Below the pieces are notes generated by a model. It did not search any database. It saw only the letters and a program-made list of their open reading frames with translations, and was not told where the DNA came from. Positions 51,501 through 61,385 of a stretch of DNA of 64,000 nt are shown here, one piece after another. The stretch is from Rhynochetos jubatus. Its lineage: Eukaryota; Chordata; Aves; Eurypygiformes; Rhynochetidae. Position numbers and translations under genes: made by a program. Numbering within the stretch: position 1 is the first letter of the stretch; each line of letters begins with the position of its first letter. The DNA is taken from assembly GCA_027574665.1 (NCBI GenBank), contig CM050648.1, positions 50,825,200-50,889,199 on the forward strand. The letters are read 5' to 3'.

Positions 51501-54500
51501 CCCCGGGTGCACCTTCCCCCACAGCCGCCCGGCAGGCACCGTCTCTTTTACCTGGAACTCCTTCAGCCCCTGGGAGATTTGCCAGGATTCAGTTCAATTC
51601 TCTTTAGAAGGAGAAAAGCTCTTTTATAAAATTTTATTTAAAGCAAAGCACTCAAGAGGCTTGAGAATAAGCAGACAGCTCAAAACTGAAAATGGTAAGG
51701 AGGTAAGGCTATTTTTAAACAGAGAGATTAGTTAATTTTGTCCTGTTGATAAAAATCTCCCCCCCCCCCCCCCCCCCCGTTACTGCTGCTTCCTGCAAGA
51801 CAACAGTCTCTACGATATAAATCACAATAATGAAATCCAGATGAAAGCTGGTGTGTGCTGGTTTTGATTCATGTAACAGGATAACGGCAGCATGTTTGAA
51901 CACCCTGGCTCTAAGGCAGCTGTCTCATCTTGTCAGTGCCATGCTGGAGAGCTCAGCTAACTGCCCTTATTCTCAAGAAAAAGAATTGTGCAACACTGGG
52001 GTTGTTTTTCCCACTTGTGTTTTTTTTATTGGTTTTATTTTTTGGTAGCTGCTACAGAAGCCCAACTCCGTGGGCAGTGGGTTGCTTTTGCCCAGCTGGT
52101 GCCTACAGAAACGCGTGCGTGTGGGACCCTGCCCACCAGAGAGGCAGGCAGCAAAATAAGAAAAGAGTATCTGTTGACAGGTAATTCAAAAGCAACACTG
52201 ATTTAGTGTGTGCTGAGTGACCAAATCAGTTACCCATTCTGAAGGTTTCTGACCAGGCACTCAAGCACCCTTCTTGCTGTCACACTGTGGCTGGGGCACA
52301 GCACTCACAGAAAATCTGGCCCCCGAACCCACTCCTGTCCCAGGACATCCCCTGCACCCTGTGAACGGCTCGGCACGGAGCAGCAAGCCCCCGCCGCTGC
52401 CCCTTCCCACCAGGAATGGAGCGGAGGAACCCTCCTGGGGTGGCCTAGTGACCCAGAAGTGCCAGCTGGGACCTGACCCAACGCCATCCTCTGCCACCCT
52501 TCCTCTGCTCAGCGTTCACACTTCTCTGTTTTAGGCCACTTCACTGTGCTTGAGCTGCCCACCAGTCCCAAACAAAGTTGCCATGTGGAGGAGGAGACAT
52601 GACTGTAAACGACATAGATTTTTGTCTGTCTGGAACAATTCCGGTGTTGGTGGTGCAGGAGCACCATTCAGCACCAATACCCCAAATCTTACGAAGGGTT
52701 TGTATGTATTTCCCCAAAAGACAAACAGCATTTTGCTATCCAAACATACTTTATCTATACATAACATTACTCCTTACCAGGCAGAAACTCTGCACTTCCA
52801 CAGCCATCAGACACAAGAGCAAGGCACTAGGAACCACTAAACTGCCTCCCTCATACTCTGGTCTCTAACGTTTGTAACTTCTGTCATCCAGAAACGTCTG
52901 TCTTGCTTCTCACGGTTTGTTTGCACAAAACACATTTCCTTTCAGAACTCAGCGATAGATACTCCTTCGTGAGCGCTGTCCACTGCGCACAAATCTGTGT
53001 ACGTATATTTTAGTTTGGCGATGGAAGCTGCACAAGACACACGATGAAAACGCCCAGATGGATGGTAGCTGACAGATGCCTGCACAACGTGACGAATGCT
53101 TCGGCCGCAGCCTGTCCTCTGCACACTTCTTGCATGGCTGGCAGTTTTGAACTTGGAGGTTAGCTTGTCTGTTATTCACAAGTGTTTTCAAGCAGCTGCT
53201 TTCTCATAGGAAAACTGTATATATAGTTCCTTAAATATGGGAGGGGGGAGGATGCCTGAAATGGCTGGAAAGACTGGCAAGATGAAATATTGTTGAAAAT
53301 AAATCCTACTCTGGCATGCGACCAGTGAAAGATCATCTAGCCTTGGATGCCTATCTCCTGCTTAAGAAGGATAAAATCAGAACAAAATAGGTGTATAAAA
53401 TGAAAGGTATATGACAGACTCTCTTCAGCTGTCATTACTGTGTAGCCCTGATAAATCCACTTTGCAGCGAGCAGACAGAAGACAGATACACTGAACAGAT
53501 TTCCAGTAGGCCAATGGTTAAGTTCCCAACATTCTAAAAACTGAAAAGAAGTCAATGACTCTGCACTGCCTGACTACCTTAATGCATGCCATAGGTGACC
53601 ACCCGTGGAGCTTTAAACTGACAGCAACTTCACATAGATACTTATGGCTGAAGATGCACATATACAGGGAAATCCTGCGAGAGCAGGGCTTGAAACAGTG
53701 ACGGAAAACGGGAGTGATTCCTTCTTTATAATAAAAAAAAAAAAAAAGGAAAAGAAAGACTAGAAATGTTTCCGTTGTTAGAAAGTTATTAACATTCAAG
53801 GATCTGAAACTGAAAGATTCAGAATTTCAGAGAGTAAATAATCTCAAAACTGTCTCTTGGAATTAAAGTACATGGAAGGGTGCCAGTTTATTTTATACGG
53901 TTAACACACTGGAATCATTCGCAATTAATACAGCATGTCGGGTTTTGGGAGTCTCAGCCAAGTACAACATCAAATGCATAGAGCACGGGGTTTAAATATG
54001 AATATGTACCATCACTGTGATCCTCTGCTCCCTGAGACTTTCGGGTACAAGGTCAGCAACTGATAAAAGACACCCTGGAGATGTTTGATTTACAGCTGCG
54101 GAAGCGGCTGGAAGAATAGGGTGACGGCACCGAAGGACGCTGGCTGTAGCGGAGTGCTCCTGACCTTGACACTCCTCGTGAAAGCCAGATCGGGGGAGCG
54201 AGAGGCCGAATGCGCTATATCACCATGCAGGGCTTTTGTTAGACTAAACGGTCAGGGCAGCGAGCAGTTCTAATTTTAAAATCACACTGGACGACTAATA
54301 TTTAATAACGCAGCTCGAGACTAGTGCTGTACCCGGCAAATTCTGGCTGATGGTCAGCCTGCTGTCAGAGCACTGCAGACTTTTGCAACATGCCTTTTTA
54401 TCAGTGGTGTAGAGAAGTCGATTTATTTTGACATCATTAAACCAATACACTGAAATTGTAGTTCAGCACCCAAACCAAATTCCAAGTGTATCCCTTGGGC

Positions 54501-57500
54501 ATGACGGACAGATGGATATTGCCGGGATGTTCTTACAGAAGGGTCATTCAAAGTCAAGACGCTACTGATAAGGGCTTTTCTTCTTTTTCTCTAAGTTTTG
54601 GCAGCGCACAGCAGCCAGCTGAAGACACTCCTGTGTTACTAACAAAAGCAGGACTGTGGGGGTCAGATGCTCTCCCCATCGTGGGCTGAGTTTTCTTCCA
54701 CATGGAAGGAGTTCGTTTCTGCTGGCAAGAATGCAGGGAGGCACCGACGAGTTTGGGCATACCCTAGCCAACGTGAGACTCGAGCAAAGAAATCGCTGCT
54801 CTGCCTGGTAGATAAACTTCCTATTCTAGAAAGATTTAAGAATCTGCAAGAATTCCTGTTTTAGCAGTTATCAGCCAGGAAGACATCTGTTAACTGTGAC
54901 ATGATGTTTCCCTCCTGTCTCCCAGCATGAAATTTTTCTACCTCTTACTGTTTATATTGTGGTACAGATTGTAGACTCTCCTACAAAGGCAACACAATGC
55001 AAAATAATTTCTCCAGGGTAGGCCAGAATTTAAATACGACTCATACAATTAACAGAAGCCATAGAGTTCGTGTTGGGAAAGTACTGAAGTTGGGTTTTTT
55101 CAGAATCATCCCCTAACCAGGTGTTTTGTGGGTATTAGGTTCAGAAACGCGACAGGGAAGTGTTATACCCTTTCAAGCTAGGAACTTTGCTGCCCAAAAA
55201 AAAAAAAGACCAAAGCGAAAGCATTTCTCCTTCCCCACAGCTATCTTCACGGAGGAAGCTCAGCTACTCCTTGAAAACAGCTGAGGACTTGCAGTTAATA
55301 ATCCTCTGTGAGTCCGGACTAATTCTGCCCAGTAAAGTTACAAGACTCTAAAGCCAATGTCAGTGGTGATAAATCTGGGCTCCACAAAAATAGAAGGAAC
55401 TGCATGCCGAGTGCTAACTGCATGTATTTCAGAGTAAAATCCAGGCGGGACCACACATTTTGTCCCTTTCATGCTTTCGGGATAAAGCCTGCAGTGTTTA
55501 CTGACGCAGTGTTCGCAGACCTCAACTGAGTTCTTCCAGAGGAGAAATCCTGGCCTGCAAAGCACGAGCCAGGCTCCCAGGAGCAATCCCGGGGCGTATA
55601 GCTCTACCAGCGCCGCAGCCCAGCGCCCAGCCACACTGCCGTGCGCGCACATCCCTCTCGCACACCTTCCCCCCGTTAATTGCTCTGACATCCATACGCG
55701 AGGAGGAATATTTACAAGCCTCCAGCTGCCAAGCATTAATGCTAGATGTTGGCCAAGTAACGAAACTTTAATTACAAGCTGCAGCTCTCCACACACACCA
55801 AAGCATTCGGCGCTGACGTCAGATCGGCTTTCGGCTGCGCCAGCACTTGCGAGGGACAGTGACTCCAGATACAGTAACTCTGGGCCTGTAAGGAAGCTGG
55901 GGGGGTGTGACTTTTTACAAGGGCCTGTAGTGACAGGACAAGGGGTAACGGGTTTAAATTGAAAGTGGGGAGATTTAGATTGGATAGCAGGAAGAAATTC
56001 TTCCCGGAGAGGGTGGTGAGGCACTGGAACAGGTTGCCCAGAGGAGCTGTGGGTGCCCCATCCCTGGCAGTGTTCAAGGCCAGGCTGGATGAGGCTTTGA
56101 GCAACCTGGTCTAGTGGAGGGTGTCCCTGCCCATGGCAGGGGCGTTGGAACTAGATAGTCTTTAAGGTCCCTTCCAACCCAAACCGTTCTGTGATTCTAT
56201 GACGATAGAATCATCATAGCACAGGACCAGGGACTGGGTTCAATCCGTGTATGGCAGCTCTATGGCCTGGCCGACATTCGGCTGAGGCCTGTCACTACCA
56301 CGATGGCTGTGCATGGTCAGGAAAAATAACTCACAGGTTTCTCGCTGGACTCAGACTGCAATTTGCTTTAACTGCAGCATGTGCTGATTTTCATATCTGG
56401 GGAAGAAAATGACTTGAAATTACACCCTATTATGCTCCTGTTCCCACTGATGTGAACTGCCGAACGCCAGCTGAGTCAGGAAAGTCTAATATGGCTGCAA
56501 GTAAAGTCTCCTACGTAGCCAATATGGCCCTATATTCCCCAGCTCAATGCACAAGTCCTCCTTACCCACAGCCCGAGCTGCAAAACCCTATTTAACACTC
56601 CCAGGACACTCCAGCACTACCTTTTCTCCTTTCTCTCGGCTGAAGGAAACATCAGGCCCTTGTGAAATCTCTCAGCCAAGCACTGAAAGAACAACCACCC
56701 ACTCTTGGGTTTCTTGCAAAGCCGTGCAGCTCCTGCCTGGCATCACAGCTATGCTGCTTTGGCCAGGGGCAGGCGAAATCCTTGGGCAAGAGAGCTCTTG
56801 GCACGTGCCTGTGATTCCCACCAACAAAGGAAACACACAGCTTAATGTCCTTCGGCCCTTTCTTAGATTAGTGACTGCCTTCAGAGAGGGAGATGGCAGT
56901 GCTGCAGACCCTCAGGCAGCTGGAGGGCAAATTCAGGCAAAAAAACCCCCCAAAAGTCAAATAAGACATTTTACCGGACATGGCAGTAATTAAGCCCTAG
57001 GGAAAATGAAAACGCAGGAAAAACCCTGCCAATGCAGATATATTCTGGACAAACGATGACACTGATTTTAACAATTGCCCTTGAGGTCCATTTTTCACCT
57101 TGGAAATACCTAGTCATATCTCTGTCACAGTGCAAATCCTCAGTCAGCTCCTTTTTTGCAATAAGAGTACAAATACAGACCTCAAAATGCCGTGGTTAAC
57201 CAGAGTTTGGAAAAGAATTGCATCGAACGCCCACTCCTGGGCACAGACCTCCCCTGCAGGACGCTGTCCTGGCTGCCCTATTTGACTCACCCAACCATGT
57301 CCATATCAACACCAAGTTGGAAAGGGATCAAAGATCTCAGGTGATCCTAGAAGACTCAGACTGCCGGGCGCACATTCGCAGCCTGAAGGTTAGAAACGCA
57401 GACTGCTAAAGCTGCGTTCGCTTTGGATGCCGGATAATGTCGTTCTCTTTGAGGGAAGACAGTTCCCTGTCCATGACAATAACCGTATCAAAACCTAACA

Positions 57501-60500
57501 AATATTTTTCCCACCCAGACGTAGAAGTCAGAAAAGGTTGACACTTTGTGGGTTGGCAGCCAAAATAATAACTTGCCAAGCCTAAAACTGGCTGAAAGTA
57601 AGCAGAGGGCATACTGGACTTCTCATTTGCAAATTTGGCTCAAACACAGCCTCAGAGCTCAATTAAGCCTCTCTGTGCAACAGGCAGAACACTCCTGACA
57701 GCAAGGAGACAAGCTTCAACCTATATGAAACACTTAAAATCCATTTATTTTCAAGAAGGAGCCTCCAAGAGTCCTATTATGAAATAAGGACCAGGTTGAG
57801 GGGCAGAAGAGAACCTACAAAGACTGTATCTTTACATACATTAGCAGTTTCTTACATAATACCTTCTGTTCCAAGTTAAGTGAGGACACGGACAACACTT
57901 TAGACCTCAGTGTTTCAAATCCTATCCTATTTGTATATAGATAAGAGCATGAAGTCACTACTTCGGAAAAATAAAAAATTAACTTTTCCCTGCTGCCTGC
58001 TAGTATTCTGGATGTGTAATTCAGACAGATACATGCTCACACACATACGACGGCAGTGCATCTTGCAACGGTCCTGCCAGCATAGCACGCTGAAGCCTAG
58101 AGGCTTGGTGCAACTGCAAACAGAAGTCTCTTGCCACAGAAAACGTGGAGTTAGAGCACTGATCAAGGAGCAGTTATGTATCTGTATTGTTATGGGCTTT
58201 GGATATAGTGAATAATATACAGGCTCTGCTCGTAATTGCTGCAATTAAAGGAAGGACTATCCCACGGTGAAATAAATACCTGGGAAACAAAGGCTCTAAT
58301 AGACACCGAAGCACTGTTCCGAGGACTGAAGGATAAGCATCAAAACACAATGCAGCTTCATGACTTCAGAAAAAGCCTAATGGGCATCCTCCTATTTTGT
58401 AATAGATGCCAATTAGAGGAAGTATATTTTCCCCTGAATGCGAGAGAATGAACGCATTGTTCGAACAAGCCTTTCATCTGAAGCATTTATGAAATACAGT
58501 GGTAACAAAGGCGTTTACTTTTGTAATACCTCCATGAGTTCGTTTTCACATGTCCCAGTAAGTAACTGTCATTTAGAACAAAGCATTCCAAACAGCTGTT
58601 ATTAGTAGATTAAAAATAATAATAATAATCTTCTTAACATATGGTCAAAGGTAACCTTGAAAAAACCTTCAAAATATCGCTACCAAAATTTATCTGTGCT
58701 ACCCCTGATTTTGGGTATTACTTACCATATATGAAGGAAATATTAAAACCCGCTTATGTTTGCCACATGGCCACTGGGGATCATCTAAAAGATTTGGGTC
58801 GTATTCAACAAAGTCTCCCAGATCACTACCTATAAAACAATGGCAAATATAAGAAAGGAATTAATTAGATCCAGAAATCTCTGGACTTAAGAGAGGCGGT
58901 AAACGAGTTCACAGATCATGCACAAGATGATCTTCATGCAAGATTTCCGAAAGAGTCAAAAGATTTCTCTAAATCTTGAAAACTCTAAGTATTTTAATAC
59001 AACTTGCAAAGACACGGAGGACGTACAGCTTATGAATTACCTGGTAAATGTGAGTTTAGGGAACTGCAGAATTATATAAAGCTCCACAATGGCTTTTATT
59101 CCCAGCACCAAGTTTTCATCTGTTTATGCAGATGTTTTGATTTGTTTCATTTAACGTGTCAAAATATCTTAAGCATATAGTGCTTTGGCTTATGTTTTGT
59201 GCCCGCTGTTGTAAACACAGCCCTTCCCAGCCTAATAAAGGTCACAAGTATGATTTACACCTTCAGCTTATGACTACTGTGTTGCCACTGTAAATTTTCC
59301 ATAGCAAAGGAAGGTAACAATGAGCCCGCTGCAGGAGGAACAAACAACGCCGGTGACAGGAGGAGGCACGCCGAGTGCCACCAGGGGCTGTCAATACGAC
59401 CCGCAGTCTTGTTTACTCAACTTTCCATCATCTGTAAGCCAGCTTTGCTAAACAAACAGGGAAGGAGCTGTGTTTCACCCACGACAGGAGACTGTATTTT
59501 GCTTAATTTAAGCAAAAAAGGGCGCTAAAACATGACACGTCCGTTCTTCACAGTAACTGCCTATCACCAGGGTAAGCAAGGATATTAAAAGAAGCTTCTT
59601 GAGAAGTTACCTGCATCAATGCTCCCCTGGGTGCTGTTAGCCCTTGCCAAAGAAAGGCTACGATGGCTTGCATTGCGAAACTGGGAGAAGGATGAGGTGG
59701 AGTCTATCGTGTTTCTCCGAGTTCCCAGAGCATTGGTGGGGAACAGGAACTGTGTATAAGAAACAGTCTAAAAAGAAAAATCAGAATGGACAGACAGTTA
59801 CTGTCAGCCCAGTTCAGCTGTGGCGGGATGCCTGTGGTGCATCCCAACTGGAAGCAGGGGAAGCCAAATTAGTGGAGGATTTTCTGGATTTAATAGTTAG
59901 GCACAGATGAATAAACACCAGTCACCTACATTTGCTTCAGTGCAGCCAGTTTATCCATGCAAAAAAAGCTTTTGCAAAGGCATTAATTCTTCAACAAAAC
60001 AAAACCACAGACACACACAAGCTCTAATACACGGGATTTACAAAATCCTACTCAAGGGTCAGATTTAAAAATATGTCAATTTGGTCAGGTTTTTTTTCAG
60101 TGGACCTTCTCTGTAGTTATTTCATCTGCTTCTTTACTGAAACAGCATCATCTATACGGGTCCCTCAGCACAGAGCAGCCAGAGGCAAAGCACTTGACTG
60201 TTGCTCAACTTGAGCACTTTCTCCGTTGGTTTTTTCCTTTAGGATTTTGTCTGGCAGAGTCTTACTGGTGTCGTAAGTGAGCTACCAGTTTATAGCAATG
60301 GTTGTGGGAGACCATTTACTACCTCCCAACATGGACTAAGTGTGAATGAATAACTTGTGACAAAATTATTTTTAGAACATACTTGATTCTCTGCTTGTAT
60401 CCTTGGCCCGGAATAGACTGTGCTTTGCTTCTCGTAGGTTTATTTTCCAAAAATAACATTATATTGAAGAAAAAAAAAAAGTGAGTCTCAGACTCCAGAC

Positions 60501-61385
60501 TAGTTTACAAGGAGGTCAGAACAGGTATCAAATGAAACATGTGAGTTTTCTTTTATTTATAACCAGACACAAATTTACAGCCTGTGGGTCTGGCCTGACA
60601 CCAGGTTAGGTGAGCACACCATGTGTAGCTGCATTGACCTAGGGCCTTTAAATCCATATACGACAGCAGGGCGGGTAAAGTGAACTGTAAAAAGTAAATC
60701 AAGCTCTCAGCGAAAAAAGGTTTTATTTATGCTTAAAATTCTCTCTCCTCTATATATTTGTTTAAAATATTTAAAGTGGATCACTTTACCTGAAGATTAA
60801 TAATTGGATTCAAAGGAATGCACTCTTGGATTCTGAAACACTCATCAGGTTTATACTACTGTCTTCCTGCTCTTTGGAAAAAATGTACTGTTAAACAAAA
60901 TTAATTTTATTACGTAAAATCGAGAGCAAACAGAATTGCAACTAAAAACTCTCACCAGAAATTATTTTCAATCCCCTGACAATATACTTTGCAGTGATAA
61001 CTCCCGCTAGAGCCAGGGGAAGGCTGCGCGATTCAGTAATGCTTTACAGACTCAGATGTTGCCAGAGGCAAATTTCTTCAAGGAGACAGAGCTGTTTGCA
61101 CTGACAGCTTGGGGAGCCCTCCGAACTGTCTGCTAAGCTTATTTGCAGTTTGCACATATGGTGTTTTAAGTACTGCGTCATGCTGCATGTTATAATTTAT
61201 TTTCACATTTGTGCTTGTTATTAGTGAAGCCATTTGTTCCCTTATTACAGCAAATCTAAGGGAGCAGGAACAGAAGCATCCCCACCTTCCCGTCCGCTCC
61301 GAGCTCCACACCTTCGAGACCAATTATCTCCTTCAGACACACTCCGGTAGAATGGCACTGGCGTCCACCGTCCAGCTTCATATCC
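45366..61385 (-). CDS. CABLES1: CABLES1, 3' part (last six coding exons)
   Basis: CABLES1 (Cdk5 and Abl enzyme substrate 1) is an adaptor that brings CDK2, CDK3 or CDK5 to Abl/Src-type kinases and promotes inhibitory tyrosine phosphorylation; it is implicated in p53/p73 signalling, neurite growth and tumour suppression. Exons in coding order are 61385-61286, 59767-59611, 58829-58726, 47943-47837, 46907-46700 and 45506-45366. They join in phase into 271 residues ending LVQNS-stop, against about 633 for the long human form. A Ser/Thr-rich linker ([15 protein letters not shown]) comes first, then [21 protein letters not shown], then the cyclin-box-like domain from about [20 protein letters not shown] to the end. 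[20 protein letters not shown] and the ending [12 protein letters not shown] favour CABLES1 over CABLES2, which I recall as EPVTVAMAYVYFEKL and PHYRRLTQQF. No damage is seen. The 5' exons, including the large proline-rich first exon, lie beyond 64000. Confidence 0.96.
45507..46699. other. CABLES1 intron, 1.19 kb
   Basis: Bounded on the minus strand by GTACGTAT and tttgcag. An A-rich run sits just past the acceptor at about 45525-45550. Nothing else was recognised. Confidence 0.8.
46700..46907 (-). CDS. CABLES1: CABLES1 coding exon, 208 bp (cyclin-box-like core)
   Basis: The minus-strand acceptor is ctctctttactcag and the donor GTACGTAT. After completing Ser, 69 codons read [40 protein letters not shown], then [20 protein letters not shown] and KHEVKHLID, ending in phase 0. 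This is the helical core that resembles a cyclin box, with the typical [10 protein letters not shown] and [12 protein letters not shown] helices. Confidence 0.97.
46908..47836. other. CABLES1 intron, 0.93 kb
   Basis: Bounded on the minus strand by GTACGT and tttactcag. No repeat or gene was recognised. Confidence 0.8.
47837..47943 (-). CDS. CABLES1: CABLES1 coding exon, 107 bp
   Basis: The minus-strand acceptor is catgtgttacag and the donor GTACGT. It encodes 35 residues, [20 protein letters not shown] then [15 protein letters not shown], plus AG of a Ser codon. The next exon supplies the C. It is separated from the exon before it by a 10.8-kb intron that holds three CR1 fragments. Confidence 0.96.
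49815..50078 (-). repeat. CR1 LINE fragment, older subfamily
   Basis: The plus strand starts gaatcacagaattgttttgg and has gttcaaccatcaagctggca and cttgggcagcctgttccaat blocks. These differ clearly from the 'ccatgggcagggacacc' type seen elsewhere in the window, so it belongs to a different CR1 subfamily. It lies in the 10.8-kb CABLES1 intron. Confidence 0.85.
50359..50859 (-). repeat. CR1 LINE fragment, about 500 bp
   Basis: The plus strand starts ctcacagaatggttagagtt and extends through the CR1 3' UTR complement to tgttgaggactccacagctg. It is the longest of the younger-type copies in this window and lies about 280 bp from an older-type copy in the same orientation. Confidence 0.94.
51759..51778. 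repeat. Poly-C run, 20 bases
   Basis: An uninterrupted run of 20 C lies in the CABLES1 intron. The CABLES1 transcript reads it as 20 G, which could form a G-quadruplex. Run length may be affected by assembly error. Confidence 0.9.
55886..56202 (+). repeat. CR1 LINE fragment (3' end, sense)
   Basis: It begins ctgtaaggaagctggggggg and ends ccgttctgtgattctatga. Being plus-oriented, it is antisense to the CABLES1 transcript. Confidence 0.93.
58615..58629. repeat. (AAT)n microsatellite, about 15 bp
   Basis: Five AAT units lie about 100 bases past the end of the CABLES1 exon at 58726-58829, in the downstream intron. Confidence 0.8.
58726..58829 (-). CDS. CABLES1: CABLES1 coding exon, 104 bp
   Basis: The minus-strand acceptor is ttgttttatag and the donor GTAAGTA. 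GT completes the split Gly codon, then 34 codons read [20 protein letters not shown] and [14 protein letters not shown], ending in phase 0. [21 protein letters not shown] is among the best conserved stretches of the CABLES family and leads into the cyclin-box-like domain. Confidence 0.96.
58830..59610. other. CABLES1 intron, 0.78 kb
   Basis: Bounded on the minus strand by GTAACT and ttttatag. Nothing recognised inside it. Confidence 0.8.
59611..59767 (-). CDS. CABLES1: CABLES1 coding exon, 157 bp (Ser/Thr-rich linker)
   Basis: The minus-strand acceptor is gatttttctttttag and the donor GTAACT. It encodes 52 residues plus one base of a Gly codon, beginning [20 protein letters not shown] and continuing [20 protein letters not shown], then [12 protein letters not shown]. 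The RRNT and HRSLS strings resemble sites for basophilic kinases, an inference only. An in-frame CAG 18 bases into the exon could act as a second acceptor and drop TVSYTQ. Confidence 0.92.
59768..61285. other. CABLES1 intron, 1.52 kb
   Basis: Bounded on the minus strand by GTGGGG and ctttttag. It is AT-rich, with an A run near 60470-60480. No repeat family was recognised. Confidence 0.8.
61286..61385 (-). CDS. CABLES1: CABLES1 coding exon, 100 bp
   Basis: Read on the minus strand, the acceptor is ctcttccccag and the donor GTGGGG. The first G completes a split codon. The 33 codons read [20 protein letters not shown] and then [13 protein letters not shown], ending in phase 0. The segment [11 protein letters not shown] followed by (T/V)VSY is a hallmark shared by CABLES1 and CABLES2. 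The true frame is not the one with the longest open stretch here, so the exon is easy to miss. Confidence 0.9.

Larger units (their letters stand above)
47944..58725. other. CABLES1 intron, 10.8 kb
   Basis: It holds three CR1 fragments (49.8, 50.4 and 55.9 kb), the 20-base poly-C run at 51759 and an AAT microsatellite at 58615. Other parts (47.9-49.8, 51.8-55.8 and 56.2-58.6 kb) show nothing recognisable. Confidence 0.75.

Noticed and set aside
55338-56024. A 228-codon minus-strand frame, the longest in the window.
   Set aside because: Its first part is the complement of a CR1 3' end and the rest is non-conserved intron sequence with no recognisable domain.
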